From: Apricaphanius iberus
Lineage: Eukaryota; Chordata; Actinopteri; Cyprinodontiformes; Aphaniidae
Length of the DNA stretch: 64,000 bases
Reading direction: 5' to 3'
Assembly (NCBI GenBank): GCA_028564705.1
Contig: JAPXFQ010000181.1
Location: 2,360,001 to 2,424,000 of the forward strand
Shown here: positions 47,501-58,869 of the stretch, piece by piece
Layout of the letters: every line of letters starts with the position of its first letter
How positions within the stretch are numbered: position 1 is the stretch's first letter
The notes under the pieces: model-generated
What the model was told of the DNA's origin: nothing
The model's database searches: none
Seen by the model: only the letters and a program-made list of their open reading frames with translations
Made by a program: the position numbers and the translations under genes

Positions 47501-48105
47501 AACTGCTTATTTCCTCCCCGTACGCTGATAAATGCATGACATACACAAGAGTATATTATTAAACCTCCCAAAAAAGGCTAGTTAAAAAATAAGCTTCCTG
47601 TCATGGAAACACGCGTTTAGACGTTAGCATGTAATCAGGGCCCCATCAACAGAAATGATGGTATTCTCTACTTTCATAAGAAGAGATACATGTTTCGGTA
47701 TTGCACCTTTTTTCAGTATATGAGGCACTGTGTAGTTTAAACTGGAGGACAGTTTGTGTTTTTAATTTTGACTTGAATTGGACAGCACACAAATCCTGCC
47801 TTTTCAATAGTTTGGACATAGATTTGTTTTTCTTTTTAATTTCGATAAAAAGAGTGAAAAAGAAACTTGGTATTTTTTTCCCCTTGTTTTGAAACAAACC
47901 CATATCAAACTGGAACCCCTTTAAACTTATTTTTGTACCAGGATGTATGTGTCCAGTTACTACACTTTTTTTTATATGTACATACAAAAAAAAAATCAGT
48001 TTGAGAAAATCTTAACACCTGCCCACTCACTCTTTCTGTAGTAGAGTCACCAGGATATTTCATTGGAAACTCTACCATCCTGCCTGTCTGTGTTTTTTGT
48101 TCATA

Positions 48106-48108
<3 letters not shown>
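44546..48108. other. AT-rich unique sequence, no gene recognised
   Basis: Several short open frames on both strands are phenylalanine/leucine-rich by base bias. No domains, terminal repeats or CpG-rich parts were seen. Confidence 0.45.
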
Positions 48109-48150
<42 letters not shown>

Positions 48151-48168
48151 GTGTGTGTGTGTGTGTGT
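48109..48168. repeat. (TG)n microsatellite
   Basis: About 30 units with one C substitution, the longest TG tract in the window. Confidence 0.95.
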
Positions 48169-48598
48169 TTGTTTGTATGGTTTGCAGGTGGCAAGAAAGA
48201 CTCCAAAGCAGATCTGTGTTCTCTTATCTGATCTTGACTGCTCTCATAGTGTGTGTTCTTCAGGTAAAGACAGGTTTGAAAACGAGACGCACAGCATGGC
48301 TTCCCAGTGAATGGGTAGGCAAAGAATTTGTTCGCTCGTAGATTTTATTGTCCGCGCAGTGATAAAAAACGCTGGAAGCGAATCAGTGCTTGTCATCATC
48401 CCGTTTGTCAATGCATGTATGGTTGGTATGTTCAGAAACTATTTCGGCTCTCGAAAAAGCTGTTTGTGCATTTTCATGTCAAATTTCTTTGGAAGGAAGT
48501 ATTTGAGAAGCTGCTCGAGTCCTACTTCATTAATGTGTTTCAAAATTTGTTGGGTTTTTTACTAAGTAGCAAAAAAAAACCTGTTCCCACCTTACTCA
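48169..48598. other. Unique mixed sequence, no gene recognised
   Basis: The part from about 48290 to 48560 has several CpGs and no repeats. Two overlapping frames (48311-48565 and 48328-48630) are open but unrelated to any family I know. Confidence 0.35.
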
Positions 48599-48667
48599 GT
48601 AAGGCAAGGCAAGGACATTTTTTTGTATAGCACACTTTCAACACAGGGCAATTCAAGGTGCTTTACA
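48599..48667 (-). repeat. Retroelement-type 3' tail, copy 3
   Basis: It begins gtaaggcaaggcaagg, then gtatagcacactttcaac and aattcaaggtgctttac. It matches 12754-12817 closely. The tandem aaggc/aagg at its left is typical of the short repeats at the end of such elements. Confidence 0.7.
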
Positions 48668-49261
48668 TATGATTAGAATACAAATGAGCAGCTAAAATAA
48701 GAAAATAATCAAGAAAATACAGCTGTAGATTATATGCCAATATTATTCTAAACTTTAATGTAATTAAATTAAAACATGACCAAAGTCACAGCAAGGAAAC
48801 GGAGGCTGTCCAAATATCAAAGCTACTTCCTTTTCGCAGATGCTGTATCTTTGGTTTATCCCTCCCTGTCCCATGGTTCATTGCGGCCTGAACGGGAGAT
48901 TTTTTGTAACGACGGTGGACGAAGTCGCTAACAGTTTTATAGTATATAAAAATCTGGCATCACAAAAGGTCAAAGCAGTTGTGTTGTTTTGCTTTTGTCA
49001 TTACGGCAAAGTTTTAAGCTCGTAATTTTTTCCAGTTTGTGTTTGCTGCTTTCACAGTTGCTAGGCGACAGGACATATGCCGAGTTAAGGATGGAACTTA
49101 ATCGGATGGCTAGTATAGGCCAATGTAACTTCTGGTCTTTACAGTCGAAGGAGGAGCCGAACGACATCGTACGGGGAGGGATGTTTCTTTGCAGGATGCA
49201 GCACTCGAATTTTCATCAAATCAAAATGTCTTTTTGTTTTTCAAAAAAATAAAAACAATGT
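48668..49261. other. Unique sequence, no gene recognised
   Basis: Mixed composition from about 48780 to 49200 with some CpGs. The frame at 48989-49252 is open for 87 codons but shows no recognisable domain. Confidence 0.35.
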
Positions 49262-49766
49262 TTAAAGTGACAGTGTGTAGTTTTTGCAGTACATCTTTGA
49301 AAATAGCCATTAAAATATTATGTAATAATTACGTAAAGCACATTAATTGCAAAATATTGGCGATATTGTAAAATATGACTTTAAAAATCAGTTTTAAAAT
49401 ACATAGGCGCGGGTCCTCTTTTCAGGGGAAAGCCATATTAGATGACATCTTTACTTGTACAAGAGCCCGGACGGACAAAGCGCATGGAACACGCCCGCTA
49501 TTAAAACATTGATTTCCCCTCAAAATGCAGAAAAGTTTCGCCATAAATACATTTTTACCTCTTCGCTAGTTCCAAGCGATGAAAGAGAGATGTGCTCGTC
49601 ATGTTGCTGAAAATAGATAATTCTCAGGGAGTTGAGCGTTAAAAAACAGCACTAGTTGGACCTCCGTTATTGAGTTTCTTACTCGAAGACACAGATACCG
49701 CAGGCTTGTGATAATTTAGGTATGCACTGCCCCCTACTGGCCGAAAATTACACACTGTGCCTTTAA
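49262..49766. mobile_element. TTAA-flanked non-autonomous DNA transposon
   Basis: The ends are inverted copies: ttaaagtgacagtgtgta on the left and tacacactgtgcctttaa on the right, each including TTAA. The body is about 500 bp, mixed GC, non-coding, with a gccccctactggcc motif near the right end. TTAA at both edges suits a piggyBac-type element, but without a transposase this stays tentative. Confidence 0.75.
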
Positions 49767-50554
49767 AGTGCGTAAAGAAATTTTGGGTACTTGGTAAAAA
49801 AAGAATTAAAATGTTGACAGAAGAAATAAATAATTTGGCTGGGTGTATTGTTCCTCCCGTTTATTTCACATTGGTTTCCCTTTTTTAATCAGAAGAATCA
49901 TTTTAAACCGGTTTAAGATATTAATGGTAACTTCATGACAGGAAAACGCTGCGATTCCATAAAAAGGTGTACATGGAATGTAGCATGTTAAAACTCTTTC
50001 CAACGTTGCAACCTTGCCTTAGAAATTCACAGAATAAAACACTTTCATCAGAAAGTGTGACAGTGTGACAGATCAGTTGCCAGCGTTGAGGTCCTTGGTC
50101 TAATTACACTTCACAAAGACTGATTCAGGCTTAGCTGCAGGGGCCGTTCAGAGCGGGAGACAGATAAGCAGGAGCGCCGAGGAAGAAGAGGAGTAAGTTC
50201 AGCAGAAACCAAAGTGGACAGTGCGGAGTGATGTGAAAGCGGAAAGAAAGTTTCAATTTAGACTTAAATCAGAAGCTATTACTTGGATTGACCTTTCTGC
50301 TAACCAGTGGCAACTGCACTGGTCGTCTTCCAGTCTGTACTGCTTTCACTTTTAATGTAAAATAGAAAAACACTAAACATCTTTTTCCCCCTCTTTTTTC
50401 ACAGAACAGTTCTCGTTCTGTGAAAAAAACATACTTTTTTTGTCTTTTAACCCTCTTTTCTGTATATTAAAGGGGGAATCATATCCAAACCAACTTATCC
50501 TATGTAAATAAGTAATAATCCGTTTGCTGTATCATCAGTTTTACTGGGATTGAC
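49767..50554. other. Unique sequence, nothing recognised
   Basis: AT-rich to mixed, with a GA-rich patch near 50160-50190. No coding or terminal repeat signal. Confidence 0.45.
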
Positions 50555-51395
50555 AACATCTTTTAATTTCAGTTCCACAAGCTACTTACTGCTTGATCGG
50601 TAGAATCAAGAAATTCTTCGTCAGTCACTAAGAACTTGAAGTAGACTTAGAGATCTCATGAAGCAACACTTCATGTTCCAGTCTGAAGAAATTCAAAAAC
50701 AGTTGAGAAACACAATCATTGACATCCATCAGTCTGGAAATCATTGTAATGACGTTACTGAGGCTTTTGGATTCCAGGGAACCCTTTCCAAAATTAATAG
50801 GTTATTGATAACTCAGCAGGTTGCCATGAAAACCCCTAACCCTTGGTAAGAGAATTCTGTGGACTTCGGAGAAGTGGAAAACCTTGGAGGATGTGGGGCC
50901 CATAACATTTGCCATAACACTGAAATGGCATGTGAAAGAAAGAAAATGTCACCCACAGTCAAACATGGCGTTGGTGGTGTCATGGCCTGGGATTGCTGTG
51001 CTGCTTTTCATAATCTTTTATAATTGATTGAACTAAATATTCTTCTCCTGGAGAAAACCCTTAAGGACAATGTGTGGCTATAAGCTTGTGACCTTGGAAA
51101 CAATTCGTTCTTGTTGTCATACAGTGTTAGACAGGGCTTTGGTGCTCCAAAAGTCCTCCAGCGTGGCTTATTTAAAACAATTCTGTAAAGAAGATTGGAC
51201 AAAAATTCAAGACAGATTACATAATATTTTAAACGGATTTTCCTTTAATAAACGATTCCATCTCTTGAAAATCATGTTTGCAAGATCAGTCTGGGTTGTA
51301 TGTTAGCATTTTCCTAACTAGCCAAAACATTAAAGTGTGACAAAAAAAGCAAAAAGAAGAAATCTGTATGGGGGATAATTACTTTTTCACAAAAC
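50555..51395 (+). mobile_element. Degenerate Tc1/mariner-like element, second lineage
   Basis: Blocks follow the order of a Tc1-like transposase gene: aagaaattcaaaaacagttg (N-terminus), catcagtctggaaatcattg, then around 50958 a frame reading VKHGVGGVMAWDCCAAF (the glycine-rich block before a catalytic Asp), and around 51163 YLKQFCKEDWTKIQ near the C-terminus. The end has gtgtgacaaaaaaagc and attactttttcacaaa, a typical right terminus. Large parts of the DDE domain are deleted and the frame is broken, so it is inactive. It is a different lineage from those at 15300 and 55617. Confidence 0.8.
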
Positions 51396-51459
51396 GTCAA
51401 GTTTGAGTACTCCTGAAATGCATTTTTGTGTAAAGGAAGTAAGGAATATCACATCGCTG

Positions 51460-51990
51460 TTGAACATACTGCCACCCCAATACATGAAGATGTTGCTGAG
51501 CTCCAGAGCTCCTTCAGTGACAGACTGCTACATCCTAGATGCATGCAGGAACGGGTTAGGATCCTTCCTCACCGCTGCTGTTAGAGTTTACAACCGAAAC
51601 TGCTCCCAACAAACATAGATGTTACATCAGCTCTTAAATTGCACTAATTGACCATTGAACGTTTCTGCTGCTGTAATTTGTACATGATTTGTATACATTA
51701 ACTCTTTCAATGGGCAAGTACACATTCTGTACATATTTCTAAATATATTTGTAATCATTTCAACATATAAAAGTATCCTGCTTTCTTGCACTTCATAATG
51801 TGGGTATGCAACTTTATCTGTATTTTACTCTTTAATAAATCCACAGTACTCTGGGTTTTGTAACTATGTCCATAATGTAAATATTTTTCTGGATTCTTAT
51901 GTTCGGTTCTTGCTTTGCTGCTGCCCTTGTGGGACAATAAAGGAGTATTCTATTCTATTTTATTCTAAATTCTATTCGAAAAGACACAGT
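51460..51990 (+). mobile_element. LINE 3' end (Rex1/Babar-like) with (TATTC)n tail
   Basis: The left part (cagtgacagactgctacatc, then gcaggaacgggttagg, cttcctcaccgctgctgtta) corresponds to the last codons of a LINE reverse transcriptase. The 3' untranslated part ends in gggacaataaaggagtattc followed by a tattctatt-type repeat, the tail form seen in teleost Rex1-like LINEs. It is 5'-truncated. It starts about 65 bp after the end of the Tc1 copy. Confidence 0.65.
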
Positions 51991-52276
51991 TGCTTAGGAA
52001 CATCCAGCCTGACAGTTTAGGATTAAGATTTAGGGTTTTTGGCTCTGTGAGATTAAGGTTGTGGTGTTTTTGTTGCTGTTTGGTGGAAGGAGTCTAAACT
52101 AATTTAAATCTTTTAATTTTAATGCAGTTGGGAAAAGACAAAGTTTGCAAGCGCAACACTGCTTGCAAACCTTCGTCTGGTGTAGTTGTGTTTTGAGTCT
52201 TTTTGGGCAGAAGCACCCAGGGGTTAACGAGCAGTGTGAGAAAAACAGGCAGAGTTTGAGAAGGAGGGGGGAGGGA
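51991..52276. other. Spacer, nothing recognised
   Basis: No element ends or coding signal. Confidence 0.5.
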
Positions 52277-52315
52277 ACACACACACACACACACACACAC
52301 ACAACACACACACAA
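52277..52315. repeat. (CA)n microsatellite
   Basis: About 19 units with one AA interruption. Confidence 0.95.
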
Positions 52316-54136
52316 ATGCAAACACACTGTGAATCCTAGAGGAGGCTGAAGATGGTTTGCCCCCTGAGAAAAGGCAGTGGTTGTCGGCTGAAAATGAAGC
52401 GGAATTCTCCCGGCAGGTATCGTTCAGGCTCGATCAGAAAAAGGTTGTCGGTATAGAATAGGAAAAAAAACAACAACTATTTTTTTTTCTTTACTTTCTT
52501 AGAAAAACAAAGAAAAAGATGGAGAGCAACAGAAAAAAAAACCTTTCCTCTTGTGTGTTTTTGACAATTTGGTCTGACATATTTCATTCTTTTTTATGTT
52601 TTTAATGGTATTGAATATAATGCTTTTCAAATACAAGACTCATCCACCTCTCCTGCTAACACACAGTGTAATCCCACCTACATGTAGCAGGACAGTGTTG
52701 GCTAAAACACCTGCCATCTTCTACACACACAGACACACACTTATAAACAGAGACCCGATGGACTCTTTCTTTACCCAGAAGCCCTTCTCACGCTAACAGA
52801 ACAGGCAGCGGGGGGGGGGGGGGGTATGTGCAGACAGCGTGGACTCACTCTATTGTTCTGGTTTAGTTTAAGGGGGTAGGCAGAGACGAGACCAAGAATA
52901 AGGATGGGAAATGGAGACCCCAACAATACCAAAGAACTCCCCCACTGCTGTTCCTGCTTCTGAGAATGACCTGCTCTGACACAGCAGGGAGTAAAGGAGG
53001 AAAACTATCCTATACCTCAGCTGAAAGTGGACCTAAAGCGGTCAATGATTGGGATCGTGATTAGAAACTACATTAGGAGTGAAGTTTTGGTTAAACAATA
53101 GAATAGTACTATGAGAAAAGTAGAAATAAACAAACAAAGTCTTATCATGGCTTATTTCCTGTTAGGGGTCTTGGCCTTTGTCTTCTGTTCTGGAAAACAA
53201 ATGAGACCTGATATTATGTCTGATGGCTTCTTTTTACCTTTATAAAGGAGAGGAAAACTACTCTGCAAAAGCTGTTTATGAGTGTTATAAAATTTACAAT
53301 GTAATCTCTGTCTTAATTTTCTTAAGTACAAAAAAAAACACCCAACAATCCGTAATATTTCTAAATCTAACATCTGACATATGAGACAGAAAATAAAACA
53401 GATAGAACCCATGGAACCTTGATGTAATAGGTTAAGCCCTCCTGTTATCTGCACAAAGACAGGAAAAAAAAAAAAAAGAAATAAAAAACTTTGTTTATAG
53501 AAAAGGAAAATTAAATATTGTAAAAATATAACTCATCTCACCCAAATATCTTAAAAGATTTGTTGTGAAGAGGGACGATGTGGGCAGGAAGGATCTCCAG
53601 TAGCAGTGAGTCTTGCAACAAAGTCTTGCTTTCTCTCGCTTTCAAGCAGCCTGAATGAAATGTAATCATCCCTAAAAATACAGTTTGCTTTTCTATAACC
53701 TCTTTCATCTATTTGTCCTCTAACTTCATTCACTTTTAGTAGCAACATCAAATCTGTACCGCAATAGAGAAATGGTTTAGAATCTACAGGATGTTTGGGA
53801 ACCAACAGCAAAGATGCAGGGGCTTCTCTGGAAGCCACAACATTTGCAGATAGCCTTTCTTTATTTTTTCTTTCTTCCATGGCTCACACATTTGTCAGTC
53901 TGGGAAGAAGAAAAAAGTTTTCAGTGTCTGTTTGTGTTTTGCCTGCAGCATCTAGGTGTGTGTTTGTGTGTGTTTTTGGTGGATCTTTCCAACTGTGCTT
54001 TACTTTTCTCTCTTCATCATGGAGCACACAGCCGACCTCTTTATTTGCTGGTTTTGAGCAGGGTGGGAGGTGAAGAGCAGTTTGTTCATAATGGATTATT
54101 GATTGGTCTGAGAATACACTGCCTATGCACTGAGTT
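52316..54136. other. Unique sequence with a 15-G run, no gene recognised
   Basis: A run of 15 G lies at 52810-52824. Open frames at 53152-53454, 53551-53880 and 53795-54179 overlap on both strands and have no known motifs. Confidence 0.45.
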
Positions 54137-54166
54137 TGTGTGTGTGTGTGTGTGTGTACGTGTGTT
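54137..54166. repeat. (TG)n microsatellite
   Basis: About 14 units with one A/C interruption. Confidence 0.9.
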
Positions 54167-55304
54167 TCATACTCCATAGATCCCCTCTGTCTTTCTGAAT
54201 GTCTCTACTTTATGAGTTACTGTATAGAGTAAAGTGAGGATTTTTGGTGTGTGTGAAGCGCTCTATGTATGTTCCATGAAGCAATGAACGTGTGTGTTTT
54301 TTGTGTGAGCACCCCTCTGTGTGGCTCACCAAGCTTTCAATGCTGCCTGTATGAAACAGTGTCAAAAGCCCGCAGTGTGTGTATGTGGACTTTGAAAAGA
54401 CGTGTGCAGACAAAATTAAAAGCCCCCTCTGTTTTACATCTTGATTTCTCAGTTCCCCTAGATGTATGCATGCGTTTGTGCGGCTGTTCCAACAGAGGGT
54501 TCAGTCTTTATTTCCCCTGACTGCGTACTTTTTGTAAAAATGTTCCTCATCTTCTGTGCTGATGTGTGGGAGGAAGAACGATCCCATCGTGACTAAAGGA
54601 TGTCCCCTGCGCGAACCACCTAGTGTCATTACCAATGATAAGGTGACAGAGTGAGCGAGTCAGTGCGATATGAGAGCCAATCTCTACACCCCTGGGTCCA
54701 GGAGATTTGTGCCATGGCTGCCTCTGAGATGATTGCCTTGATGAAGGATCTACCTGGCTAGATGATAGTGTTCTTCTCAAAAACAAAAAACAAAACGAGT
54801 GATGAATTTCACGTTTGGAAACCTCTATGTAACCTTTGTTAAAAAAACGTTCTTTGAACACAGTTGAAGAGGCTTTTTCTGTCCATCTGTAAGCAAAACC
54901 AGTGGCCTCAAGAGGGAGCTATTGAGTCAGCACAGTTTATTCATGCATATCAAAAACTGTACATTTTTCTTGTCAATATAAAGTAATTCCGTCTGGATTT
55001 GCCTTGTCTGTATAGACTGATTAGACATAACGTGTTGAACAAACAAGTTGGCCCAACCTCTCAGTTGACATGACCTTAAAGCTCTGCTGCTAACATGGAG
55101 GTGCTAGATACCATAGGGGACATTCAGGAGCCTAGTGGAACTCATGTCTCGAGGAAAGCGCGCAAGGGACACCAACACACTATCAAGCATTTGGTCGCGA
55201 TGTTACGCTTGATTGGTAGCAAGCTGTTATCCTAATCTAAAGTGTTGTTATAATAGTCTTTTTGGAATTTCTTTTTAACCAATGGGGATGTTACAAAAAA
55301 TGTA
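54167..55304. other. Unique sequence, no gene recognised
   Basis: Mixed composition. The antisense frame 54547-54861 and the + frame 54269-54520 show no family features. Nothing else stands out. Confidence 0.45.
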
Positions 55305-55404
55305 TTCTAATAATAACACTCTTAACTTCTAATAATAACACTCTTAACACTCAACAACATTTTCAATTCTGCCTCTATCTATCTATCTATGTATCTATCT
55401 ATCT
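55305..55404. repeat. 22-bp tandem duplication and (CTAT)n microsatellite
   Basis: The unit ttctaataataacactcttaa plus C is present twice in perfect tandem (55305-55326 and 55327-55348). A CTAT/ATCT tetranucleotide repeat follows at about 55373-55404 with one G substitution. Confidence 0.9.
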
Positions 55405-55803
55405 AAAGTTGAGCAGTTAGTTTGAACATAGGCTTCTCCACAAACTAGGATCTGGTCCATGCAAATGGATCAGCACCAGCCTTGTTCAGTTTCTGGGTAT
55501 CTGGAAAATCTGACTCATATTCTCTGTGGTGCAATTCAGTTCTGACTAATTTCTGGTCAAAAGTACATATAAGTTTTCATTCACTGGTCTGTTTCTGTGA
55601 TGTTTTCTTAGAACTACAGTGGGGCAAAAAAGTATTTAACAACCACAGATTGCGCAAGTTGTCCCACTTAAAAAGATCAGTGAGGTCTGTAATTTTCATT
55701 ACAGCTACACTTCAACTGTGATTGATAGAAAGTGAAAAAAACATCTAGGAAATCACATTGTATGTTTTTTTTTTTTATATTGATGAATAAAACAAGTTTT
55801 TCA

Positions 55804-57255
55804 TCAATAATAAAAGTTCACCTCAGTACTTTGTAATTTAACCTTGGTTAACAAGACAGAGGTCAAACATTTCCTGTAAGTCTTCCCCAGGTTTGCACAC
55901 ACTGTAGCTGATATTTTTGCCCGTTCTTCCATGCAGATTTTCTTCAGAGCTGTGATGTTTTGGGGCTGTCAGTTGGCAACATGGACTTTCAACTCTCTCC
56001 ACATTAGGGCCGGGCGGTTTACCGAAAATGTACCGATACCGAAATGTATTACTGTTACCGACATAATTTTGCCTGTGCCAGTAAATTTGGTATGTAAAAA
56101 AAAACAAGAAAAAAACAAAAGATGTGTTTTAATTTAGTGGTGTTCCTGCCCCTTTAAGAAATGAGGGAAGCGCTGCTAATGATGCTGATATGTAGCTATA
56201 TTTAGAAAGAGTTTAGACTCTTCTACCGACTTTTTTTTTCCAAAAAAATGCGACTAGCAACAAATAAAGTGACTTATTATGGTGTTATTGGATACTTAGA
56301 CTCCAAGGTGGAGCACATATTTTTGTTACTGCAGCAACAGAGCTGCTGCCGAACCAGAGCGTTTGTAGCCCGATAGCGGCGCCCGCACAGGTCCGGCTCA
56401 GGCGGAGCAGAGATTAACCCCGCCATGTTTCTGCTTGAAGCCGCTGCTTATTAACGCCTGTGCTCTGATGCTCAATATACCCTGGTATTTATTTTAGCTC
56501 GTATCGCCCAGCCCTACTCCACAGTTTATATATTGGATTGAGGTCTGAAGACGGGGTAGACCACTCTAGATCCTTGCTTTATGCGTAGCCATTCTTTTAT
56601 TGCCTGGGTGGTGTGTTAGGGATCATTGTCATGTCCACCCTTTCCTTTCCTTAATATGGATCATTTGTCCTGTCCCTTTGTTGGAATGGTGTTCTTTGGA
56701 TGCAACTCAGCATTTTCCCCCCTTCCAAACAAACAAGTGGCGTTTATACCAAAGAGATCTATTTTGGTCTTATCTGACCAAATTACATTCTCCCAAACCT
56801 CCTCTGGATCAACCAGATTCTGGCAACCTTTAGACGGGCCTGGACATATGCTGGCTTAAGCAAGTGGTCCTTTCGAGCACTGCAAGATTTTAGTCTATGA
56901 CGACGTAATGTAATAGTAACCATTTTTTACTGTGGTTCCAGCTCTCGATAGGTAATTGACCAGTTCACGGGTGTAGTTCTAGAGCGTTTCCTCACCATTC
57001 TCAAGATCATGTGTACCCCACGAGGTGAGAACTTGCATGAAGCCCCAGGTGGAGGGAGATTGTCCGTGTTCTTGTATTCATTCCTTTTTTTCTTTTTTTC
57101 TTGTATTCATCTTGTATTGATCTTGTGTGCATTACATTTTCTGATAATTGCTTCTCACCAAGCTGCTCGGCATTTGTAGATTGGCTCATCCCAGTCTTTT
57201 GAAGATTTACAATCTTGTCCCTGGTGTCCTTGAACAGCTCTCTGGTCTTGGTCAT
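55804..57255 (-). pseudogene. Tc1-like transposase, interrupted and frame-broken
   Basis: On the minus strand the N-terminus starts at 57255 with MTKTRELFKDTRDKIVNLQ, matching the helix-turn-helix start of Tc1-like transposases. The C-terminus near 55850-55975 reads [19 protein letters not shown] and then [20 protein letters not shown] before TGA at 55804-55806. The middle keeps the antisense form of the catalytic region (for example the reverse of gtcatgtccaccctttcc near 56630). Excluding the hAT insertion it spans about 930 nt, a little under the roughly 340-codon family norm. Frameshifts split it, and the tract ctttttttctttttttcttg near 57090 is one likely slip. It cannot be active. Confidence 0.85.
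56005..56516. mobile_element. Non-autonomous hAT element nested in the Tc1 transposase
   Basis: The ends are tagggccgggcggtttaccg and ctcgtatcgcccagcccta, inverted copies over the outer 13-15 bp with a few changes. The 8-bp target duplication is ctccacat at 55997-56004 and ctccacag at 56517-56524 (one mismatch), the hallmark of hAT insertion. The body is 512 bp and non-coding. Joining the flanks restores continuous Tc1 transposase sequence, which proves the nesting order. Confidence 0.9.
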
Positions 57256-57433
57256 GGCTGAGGTTGGGAGTCTGAGTGTTTGAAATTTCTCTTTTATATA
57301 GATAAGTTCAAACTGGTACCATTAATAAAAGCAATAAACGGATAGAAGAGCTTCTTAAAGAAGTAATAGGTCTGCGAGGGCCAGAATTATTGCTTGTTTG
57401 TAGGTACTAAATACTTATTGTCTGCTCCATTAT

Positions 57434-58580
57434 TAGGGCTGGGCGATAATTCAGTAGCAATATATATCGACGATAGATGTGTGGTGTGATATAAAAAAAA
57501 AGGGGGTCGATAAAAAAGTTTGATAGAAAAAAAAAGTTCCCCCTCGTTTTTTCATTATACCCTATCAGGCAGCTTAATACAACAATCATTACTTATTCCA
57601 AACGAATCATTGACAATGGCCCACGCAGCTCTGTCAGCCACCCTTTCAAACCACAAAAAGGATGAAATTATTTGAGCTGAAACAGAATTTAACCGTAGCT
57701 TCGGCGCGCTCAGACGTAACAACAAAGAAGCAGCAGAGGACGTTGTCCCAGATAATTTGTTTCAGTGGCTCCGGTAAAGGTTATTTCCCGTTTTGAACCG
57801 ATCCTCGATGCACTAAAACACTAAACGTAGCAATACTGAATGAAATATAAAACTACGGTCAGCTGTTTTAAGCAGGACTTCCCTCTCCAGCTCGCTACGA
57901 ATCTCTTACAGAGACACAGGAAACGTACCCAGGTCGCGTCGCGTTGCTAACATCTGTGGCTTTTAAAATGTCCCCTCGGTTCTGCTCCCGCTCCTCAGAA
58001 GCGAAAAAACGCTTAAAAAAACACAACAGGGGTTGGATAGACCTGCTGGCTTTGGCTCTCAGTGACTGAGCTGCAGTGTTGGAGCCCATCAACACTGGTG
58101 AGTAGCTAGTTAGCTTTAGGCTACAGCTGAAGAGAATTTGACTAAACTTTATTGACAAACTACTTTAAGGGTTTCATCCATTAATATTATAAAGTGTCAT
58201 AAATGTTTAAAAGATTAAAAAGAATAAAAATAAGCCTTTAATTTAAATTACTAATATGATAAAAAAATACACACACACACACACATATATATATAAAAAA
58301 TGGTTAATAATATTACTTTTCTTTGTATTTACTGATGTTACTCAGGTCTCTTGGTTTGTTTCTGTCTTACAAACTTACTTATGATAAAAAGAAGTGTTTG
58401 AAAATTTAATGAATTTAATTCTTAGTTATAATTAGTTCACTGAAGAATAACAAAATGACTGGGCACTTAAAATATAGTTTTCACGTTATGTGATTTTTTT
58501 TAAATCGATAATTATCGATATCGATCAATATGACTGTTTTTTTTTATCGATAAGCTTTTTTTCCATATCGCCCAGCCCTA
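57434..58580. mobile_element. Non-autonomous hAT element nested in the Tc1 terminal region
   Basis: The ends tagggctgggcgata (left) and tatcgcccagcccta (right) are exact inverted copies. The 8-bp target duplication tccattat is perfect on both sides (57426-57433 and 58581-58588). The body is 1147 bp. It has tatcgat-rich sub-terminal DNA on both sides, a GC-richer middle (57600-58110) and a CA/TA microsatellite at 58269-58296. No transposase frame is present. The perfect duplication suggests it inserted later than the neighbour at 56005. Confidence 0.95.
58269..58296. repeat. (CA)n(TA)n microsatellite inside the hAT element
   Basis: About nine CA units followed by about five TA units. Confidence 0.9.
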
Positions 58581-58869
58581 TCCATTATACAAATAAATCC
58601 TTCAAAAATCATACAATGGGATTTCCTGGATTTTTTTAATATTCTGTCGTTCACATTTGAAGTGTACCTATAATAAAAATTACAGGTTGCTCATCCTTTT
58701 AAGAGGGACAGTTTGGACATTCAGTGGCTGCCAAATACTTTTTTGCCCCAATGCACCTGGTCCATATGAGGGCTCAGCACCAAAATAGATAGGAATTGTG
58801 TGTGATAAAAATATAGAAGTGTTTTTTTTTTTATCCTCCCGTCAGAAAGATGGTCTAACAAGCAATGTT

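Larger units (their letters stand above)
55617..58753 (-). mobile_element. Tc1/mariner-like element carrying two nested hAT insertions
   Basis: The left end is cagtggggcaaaaaagtatt, preceded by TA. The right end is caaatacttttttgccccaa followed by tg, and the two ends pair as inverted repeats. Inner parts also pair (for example cacttaaaaagatcag with ccttttaagaggga). Without the two hAT insertions and one copy of each target duplication the element is about 1.46 kb, a normal Tc1 size. The transposase lies on the minus strand (55804-57255). The insertions at 56005-56516 and 57434-58580 are later events. The right flank shows CA, not TA, so one target base has changed. Confidence 0.9.
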
